A DNA stretch of 64,000 nt. It comes from DATFVA01 sp963800255. GTDB lineage: Bacteria; Bacteroidota; Ignavibacteria; Ignavibacteriales; Ignavibacteriaceae. Below are positions 59,649-64,000 of the stretch, in pieces. Location: positions 1 to 64,000 of the forward strand of contig CAWDAK010000013.1 of the NCBI GenBank assembly GCA_963800255.1, in the 5' to 3' direction. How positions within the stretch are numbered: the first letter of the stretch is position 1; the number at the start of each line of letters is the position of its first letter. The notes under the pieces are model-generated. The model was not told the origin of the DNA, did not search any database, and saw nothing but the letters and a program-made list of their open reading frames with translations. A program made the position numbers and the translations under genes.

Positions 59649-61442
59649 ATGGCTAATGATTATAAAAGTGAAGAAGAAGTTCTAGGTAAAGCATACGATT
59701 CAAAACTGATGAAACGTCTGCTGGGATATATTAAACCCTACAGGAAGTACGTGATATTTGCTATCCTGATGAATATAGTTGTGGCATCCTTAATACCGCT
59801 GCGTCCTTACCTTACTAAGGTGGCGGTTGATGATTATATAACCAAATCGGATTATCATGGACTTATGATTATAAGTCTTATTCTGCTCGGTATACTTCTT
59901 TTCCAGGCTGTAATACAATATTTCCTTACTTACTTTACCCAATACCTTGGACAAAGAACTCTTTATGACCTGCGCATACAGCTGTTTAAGCATACACAAA
60001 AGCTGGCTCTGAAATTCTTTGACAGAACTCCCATAGGCAGAATAGTAACCAGGACAACTAACGATGTTGAAGCATTAAGCGAATTATTCTCTTCCGGGAT
60101 CGTTATGATTTTCAGCGATATTTTTAATATCGTATGGATACTTGCATTTATGTTCTATATGGATGTCAGACTCTCCCTTGTAACCTTATCAGTTTTACCG
60201 GTTCTTATATACGGAACTTTTCTTTTCAGGAAGAAGGCCCGCGAAAGCTACCGGGATGTGAGGCTGCATCTTGCCAGGCTGAACTCTTATATGCAGGAAC
60301 ATGTTACAGGAATGAACGTTGTCCAGATTTTCAGGAAAGAAAAGGATGAGCTTAAAAGATTTCGCTCAATAAATTCGGATTACCGCGGAGCTAACATTAA
60401 ATCTGTTTTTTATTATGCGCTCTTCTACCCCGGTGTGGAAATATTAAGCTCCATTGCTATCGGTCTTATTATCTGGTATGGGGGCGGTGAGATAATCCAC
60501 AGCACGCTTACAATAGGTACCATTTTCGCCTTCCTTCAATTTACAGAAATGTTTTTCCGTCCCATAAGAGACCTGTCAGAGAAATACAATATTATGCAGA
60601 CTGCGATGGCCTCATCCGAGAGGATATTCAAGCTGCTTGATAACAAGACATTTGTTAATGATCCTGAAAACCCGGTCAAACCCGAAACTGTAAAGGGAGG
60701 CATTGAATTTAAGGATGTCTGTTTTGCATATAATGATGAAGAATATGTTCTGAAGAATATCTCCTTCAGGATAAATCCGGGTGAAACAATCGCTATAGTG
60801 GGCCACACAGGTGCAGGGAAAACCAGCATTATAAATATCCTGAGCCGGTTTTATGATATCCAGAAGGGCTCCATACTGCTTGACGGAACAGATATAAGAA
60901 ACATTAACAAAAGAGAATTGAGAAAGTATATTTCAATAGTACTTCAGGATGTATTCCTCTTCTCCGGTACAATAAAGTCCAACATAAATATGAATAATGA
61001 AGATATCCCGTTCGAGAGAGTTTTAAATGCTGCAAAACTTGTGGGAGCCGATAAGTTCATAAACCTTCTGCCTGATAAATATGATGAAGAGGTAAAGGAA
61101 AGAGGATCAACCTTAAGCGTTGGACAGAAGCAGCTTATATCCTTTGCACGGGCTCTGGCATACGACCCGAAGATCCTTGTCCTTGACGAAGCCACCTCGA
61201 GTGTTGATACCGAAACAGAAATACTTATTCAGCGTGCCATAGAAAAATTGCTGGTGGGAAGAACTGCAATTGTTATAGCTCACAGGCTTTCAACTATTCA
61301 AAGTGCTGATAAGATCATAGTAATGCATAAAGGGGAGATTAGAGAAACAGGAAATCACCAGGAGCTACTTGCAAAACGTGGAATTTATTATAAATTATAC
61401 CAGCTTCAATATAAAGATCAGCAGATTATTAAAGCTGTTTAA
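59649..61442 (+). CDS. Heterodimeric ABC exporter subunit, canonical-site half
   Basis: The partner half-transporter, 597 residues. Six helices (about 35-340) precede an ATPase domain with Walker A GHTGAGKTS, Q-loop VLQDVFLFSGT, signature LSVGQKQL, Walker B ILVLDEATSSVD with the catalytic Glu, and H-loop IAHRLST. The signature has Val where LSGGQ has Gly. This variant signature faces the Asp-bearing Walker B of the first subunit, so only one ATP site is fully canonical. It begins 51 bp after its partner and is followed by fbp 35 bp on. Confidence 0.94.
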   Translation: MANDYKSEEEVLGKAYDSKLMKRLLGYIKPYRKYVIFAILMNIVVASLIPLRPYLTKVAVDDYITKSDYHGLMIISLILLGILLFQAVIQYFLTYFTQYLGQRTLYDLRIQLFKHTQKLALKFFDRTPIGRIVTRTTNDVEALSELFSSGIVMIFSDIFNIVWILAFMFYMDVRLSLVTLSVLPVLIYGTFLFRKKARESYRDVRLHLARLNSYMQEHVTGMNVVQIFRKEKDELKRFRSINSDYRGANIKSVFYYALFYPGVEILSSIAIGLIIWYGGGEIIHSTLTIGTIFAFLQFTEMFFRPIRDLSEKYNIMQTAMASSERIFKLLDNKTFVNDPENPVKPETVKGGIEFKDVCFAYNDEEYVLKNISFRINPGETIAIVGHTGAGKTSIINILSRFYDIQKGSILLDGTDIRNINKRELRKYISIVLQDVFLFSGTIKSNINMNNEDIPFERVLNAAKLVGADKFINLLPDKYDEEVKERGSTLSVGQKQLISFARALAYDPKILVLDEATSSVDTETEILIQRAIEKLLVGRTAIVIAHRLSTIQSADKIIVMHKGEIRETGNHQELLAKRGIYYKLYQLQYKDQQIIKAV

Positions 61443-61477
61443 TTCTACCATTAATTATTAACCGGGAGAGTCTCATC

Positions 61478-62521
61478 ATGTCAAAATTAAGATTCATGAC
61501 GCTGGCCCGCTTTATCATTGAACAGGAGAAACTTCATCCTGAGGCAACCGGTGAATTGTCGAGTTTACTGCACGACCTTTCACTGGCTGCGAAGGTTATT
61601 TCTCTTGAAGTAAATAAAGCAGGACTAGTTGATATTCTTGGTTTTACAGGGGATAACAATGTTCATGGCGAACAGGTAAAAAAACTGGATATATTTGCAC
61701 ACGACATGCTGTTCAGAGCAATGGATCACGGCGGTCATCTCTGTGTTATGGCTTCTGAAGAGGAAGCAGATATAATGCATATCCCCCACGAATTTGATCT
61801 GGGAAAATATGTATTATTATTTGATCCCCTTGACGGTTCATCGAATATTGATGCTAACGTAAGCATAGGAACAATTTTTTCAATTTACCGCAGAGTTACT
61901 TCTGAGGGAGAACCGGGTACCCTGGAGGATCTTTTACAGCCCGGTTATAAGCAGGTAGCTGCGGGCTATATCGTTTACGGTTCAAGCACTATCCTGGTTT
62001 ATACAGCCGGTCACGGTGTTCATGGTTTTACGCTCGATCCTTCTTTCGGTGAATTCCTTCTCTCCCACGAGGATATCAAAATTCCTAAAAAGGGAAAAAT
62101 ATACAGCATAAATGAGGGTAATTACCTTTACTGGCATCCTGGTTTGAAGAAATATATCAAGTATCTCCAGGAATATGAAAAAGAAACTGAACGTCCATAT
62201 TCCTCAAGATATATCGGCTCAATGGTAGCTGATATCCACCGTACGCTTTTATACGGTGGTATATTCATGTATCCTGCAGATTCCAGACACCCTAATGGTA
62301 AGCTTCGGCTGCTTTATGAATGCAATCCTGTAGCTTTTATCGTTGAAGCTGCCGGCGGTAGAGCATCAAATGGAAGAAAAAGGATAGTTGAACTCCAGCC
62401 GGAAAAACTGCATCAGAGAACACCGATATTCATAGGAAGTGAACATGACGTTCTTAAGGTAGAAGAGTTTATAGCAAAAGAGGAGAAAGAAAAAGTGGAA
62501 CTTTCAACTCAGCGAAGTTAA
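61478..62521 (+). CDS. fbp: Class I fructose-1,6-bisphosphatase
   Basis: It hydrolyses fructose-1,6-bisphosphate to fructose-6-phosphate, a control step of gluconeogenesis. It is 347 residues. The metal and substrate motif DPLDGSSNIDANVSIGT (about 113-129) is the FBPase signature, and ASEEEAD supplies metal-binding acids. SRYIGSMVADIHRTLLYGG and GKLRLLYECNPVAF complete the active site. It is 35 bp after the exporter and convergent with the small protein at 62525, with 3 bases between. Confidence 0.96.
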   Translation: MSKLRFMTLARFIIEQEKLHPEATGELSSLLHDLSLAAKVISLEVNKAGLVDILGFTGDNNVHGEQVKKLDIFAHDMLFRAMDHGGHLCVMASEEEADIMHIPHEFDLGKYVLLFDPLDGSSNIDANVSIGTIFSIYRRVTSEGEPGTLEDLLQPGYKQVAAGYIVYGSSTILVYTAGHGVHGFTLDPSFGEFLLSHEDIKIPKKGKIYSINEGNYLYWHPGLKKYIKYLQEYEKETERPYSSRYIGSMVADIHRTLLYGGIFMYPADSRHPNGKLRLLYECNPVAFIVEAAGGRASNGRKRIVELQPEKLHQRTPIFIGSEHDVLKVEEFIAKEEKEKVELSTQRS

Positions 62522-62524
62522 ATA

Positions 62525-62791
62525 CTATTTCTTTAGTTTATCAAGTTCGGTACTGATCTTTGAAGCTAATTCTTCGGGAGTAATACCTTCAAGTACAAGC
62601 TTGTTTGTCTTAACTATTACTTCCGGAGAGTCTCCCTCACCCTGCATATACTTATAGAGGCAAAATCCGAGACGGTTCCTGTCATTCATAATTGGAAGGT
62701 AGTCTTTCAATCCATCTACTATATTATACACCTGTTTTTCAACAGAATCATCGGGGAATTGATTTGTTCCCGGTGAAGATAAAGTTGTCAT
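62525..62791 (-). CDS. Small acidic protein (88 aa), unknown function
   Basis: I do not recognise a family. The product is 88 residues and mostly helical. The N-terminus is Ser/Thr-rich, and a conserved-looking MNDRNRLGFCLYKYMQGEGD segment precedes a KISTELDKLKK helix. It has no signal peptide or membrane helix. Its end is 3 bases from the end of fbp on the other strand. Composition fits a real gene. Confidence 0.65.
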   Translation of the reverse strand: MTTLSSPGTNQFPDDSVEKQVYNIVDGLKDYLPIMNDRNRLGFCLYKYMQGEGDSPEVIVKTNKLVLEGITPEELASKISTELDKLKK

Positions 62792-62899
62792 TAGTATTCC
62801 CTATTTGTGACGGACAAAAATACTCAGAAGTAACAAAAAGCTCAAATTAAATAATCACTTTATGTATTTTCTTGTTATTGTGCGTTGTATTCAGTGAAT

Positions 62900-63339
62900 C
62901 GCACGGATATATTCGTAACACGCTTCGTGTAATATGTATTCCTTGCCGCATCGCGGCAATACGTTCATAGACATCCGTTTTCCTAACGACCCACCCTCAC
63001 CACCCGCATACCCATCTCCTTTCCGAATCTCACCGCACCCTGCACCAACGTGTTATGCAGCGATATAATCGTAACCGCTTCGTGAAATATGTATTCCTTG
63101 CCGCATCGCGGCAATACGTTCATAGACATCCGTTTTCCTAACGATCCACCCTCACCACCCGCATACCCATCTCCTTTCCGAATCTCACCGCACCCTGCAC
63201 CAACGTGTTATGCAGCGATATAATCGTAATAGCTTCGTGAAATATGTATTCCTTGCCGCATCGCGGCAATACGTTCATAGACATCCGTTTTCCTAACGAC
63301 CCACCCTCACCACCCCGCATATCCATCTCCTTTCCGAAT
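62900..63339. repeat. Tandem 155-bp repeat array, nearly three copies
   Basis: Copies start at about 62900, 63057 and 63212, and matching positions are 155 bp apart (62921, 63076, 63231, with a one-base indel in copy 1). Copies 2 and 3 are nearly identical, and the third breaks off at about 63339. Each holds a perfect hairpin, TTGCCGC with GCGGCAA across ATC (62943-62959 in copy 1). The unit is not a multiple of three, so it is not a coding repeat. Confidence 0.85.
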
Positions 63340-63382
63340 ATTCCATACGCATTCCACATACCTTCCTCCTCCACTCCACCCC

Positions 63383-63448
63383 CGCTCCACCACCGCTCCA
63401 CCACCGCTCCACCACCGCTTCACCACCGCTTCACATCCGTTCAATATC
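63383..63448. repeat. 11-bp minisatellite
   Basis: Three perfect CGCTCCACCAC units (63383-63415), one CGCTTCACCAC, one CGCTTCACATC and a degenerate CGTTCAATATC. It lies directly downstream of the 155-bp array, and the sequence before it is C-rich too. Such arrays change length easily. Confidence 0.85.
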
Positions 63449-63628
63449 CTTTCCACATACCTTCTGCTTATTGCCGATCTATTGCTCCGCTAAATAAAAA
63501 TATTAAGATTAAAGACATCAACTTCAGCCGATATTCAATATTTGGATAAAAACAAATTTTAAGTGTTTGACGAAACCTCCTGCTTCAGAGTGTGGTATTT
63601 GCACTTTTTGATTAAATTTACCCCTGGT
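63449..63628. other. Upstream region of the terminal glycosyltransferase gene
   Basis: About 180 AT-rich bases after the minisatellite. A TTTGACG at about 63566 and TATTTGC at about 63596 resemble promoter boxes but do not fit TAnnTTTG. No other feature is seen. Confidence 0.35.
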
Positions 63629-64000
63629 ATGAAGAAAGAAACTGCAATACCGGATCTAACCGGAAAAAAAATTCTAATAATACGGCTCAGCTCCCTGGGA
63701 GACATTCTCCTTACCACTCCATTGGTTAGAACCCTAAAACAGAAATATGCAGAAATCAGTCTGGATTTTGTTCTGAAATCCCAATACAGCGACTTATTAA
63801 AGCTGAACCCGCATATCTCTTCTCTTTATTTATATGAACGTAAAAAGGATAAGATTTCCGAACTTATTACAAACCTAAAGGGGAATAGGTATGATTTGGT
63901 TATTGATCTTCAAAACAACTTCCGCTCGGCTGAGATCAGAAGAGCGGTTGGCGCAAAAAACTACATATTTAATAAAAGATCATCTGACAAATTCCTTCTT
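63629..64000 (+). CDS. Glycosyltransferase family 9 protein, 5' part
   Basis: The first 124 codons of a GT-B heptosyltransferase-like protein; the gene continues past the window. The N-terminus reads ILIIRLSSLGDILLTTPLV, which matches the GT9 acceptor-domain start (compare LLIVRTDRIGDVILSLPLA at 21804). It has the YDLVIDLQNNFRS strand typical of the family. It is therefore a second heptosyltransferase-like gene in this window, probably for lipopolysaccharide core assembly. Confidence 0.88.
   Translation, partial: MKKETAIPDLTGKKILIIRLSSLGDILLTTPLVRTLKQKYAEISLDFVLKSQYSDLLKLNPHISSLYLYERKKDKISELITNLKGNRYDLVIDLQNNFRSAEIRRAVGAKNYIFNKRSSDKFLL

Noticed and set aside
62900..63339. CRISPR-like array
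   Set aside because: The units are 155 bp, with no short repeat/spacer alternation, and no cas genes are in the window.
63138..63404. Minus-strand 88-codon ORF over the tandem repeats
   Set aside because: The 155-bp unit is not a multiple of three, so each copy falls in a different frame. The N-terminal half is Gly/Glu-rich from the minisatellite. It is better explained as repeat DNA.

Overview
The window comes from a bacterium of the Bacteroidota/Chlorobiota/Ignavibacteriota group, most likely an Ignavibacteria-like lineage. Three things point there. Two secreted proteins end in the type IX secretion (T9SS) sorting domain with the NYPNPFNP motif. Several promoters have the Bacteroidota-type TAnnTTTG -7 element. 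The protein set (GWxTD protein, WG-repeat protein, SPOR protein, MCE/Mla transporter, LptE) is that of a diderm with an outer membrane. The rRNA was recognised by eye and not placed by alignment.

Layout. 1-3.3 kb: surface polysaccharide genes (a glycine-rich envelope protein, dTDP-glucose 4,6-dehydratase, an SLBB export protein). 3.3-9.4 kb: a complete rRNA operon, 16S - tRNA-Ile(GAT) - tRNA-Ala(TGC) - 23S - 5S, with tandem promoters, two boxA-like sites and a terminator. 9.4-12.9 kb: two minus-strand genes (a PIF1/RecD-like helicase and a TIGR01777 epimerase). 13.2-14.8 kb: a T9SS-exported cupredoxin protein. 15-34 kb: a long plus-strand run mixing tRNA/ribosome modification (miaB, rimO), envelope biogenesis (lptE, GT2, GT9, cdsA, a BamA/TamA-like barrel, UbiA), DNA repair and RNase HII, and a sigma-54 activator. 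34.5-37.1 kb: an Mla-type lipid transporter (permease, ATPase, MCE protein), followed by uvrA. 40.8-43.9 kb: a large minus-strand metallopeptidase/beta-propeller/outer-membrane-barrel protein. 44-49.6 kb: a signalling cassette of lipoprotein, GAF-sigma-54 activator, Ser/Thr kinase with PEGA domains and a membrane protein. 50-53.7 kb: a WG-repeat protein, a T9SS beta-helix protein and a membrane AraC regulator. 53.9-62.8 kb: leuS, serS, a heterodimeric ABC exporter and fructose-1,6-bisphosphatase. 62.9-63.5 kb: a 155-bp tandem repeat array and an 11-bp minisatellite. From 63.6 kb: the start of a second GT9 glycosyltransferase that runs off the end.

Most notable signals. (1) A candidate sigma-54-dependent small RNA at 49.73-49.96 kb has a -24/-12 promoter, a hairpin with a C-rich loop and a strong terminator. 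It lies just downstream of the sigma-54 activator/kinase cassette. (2) A MITE-like element is present twice, at 3.36-3.48 and 57.69-57.83 kb, in opposite orientations. (3) Five genes each carry one apparent single-base indel, at about 12.0, 27.9, 28.56, 30.01 and 33.64 kb. At least three lie in short homopolymers, which suggests sequence errors more than gene decay. (4) The ABC exporter pair has matching asymmetry in its two ATP sites. I found no prophage, CRISPR array, intact transposase or recognised defence system.
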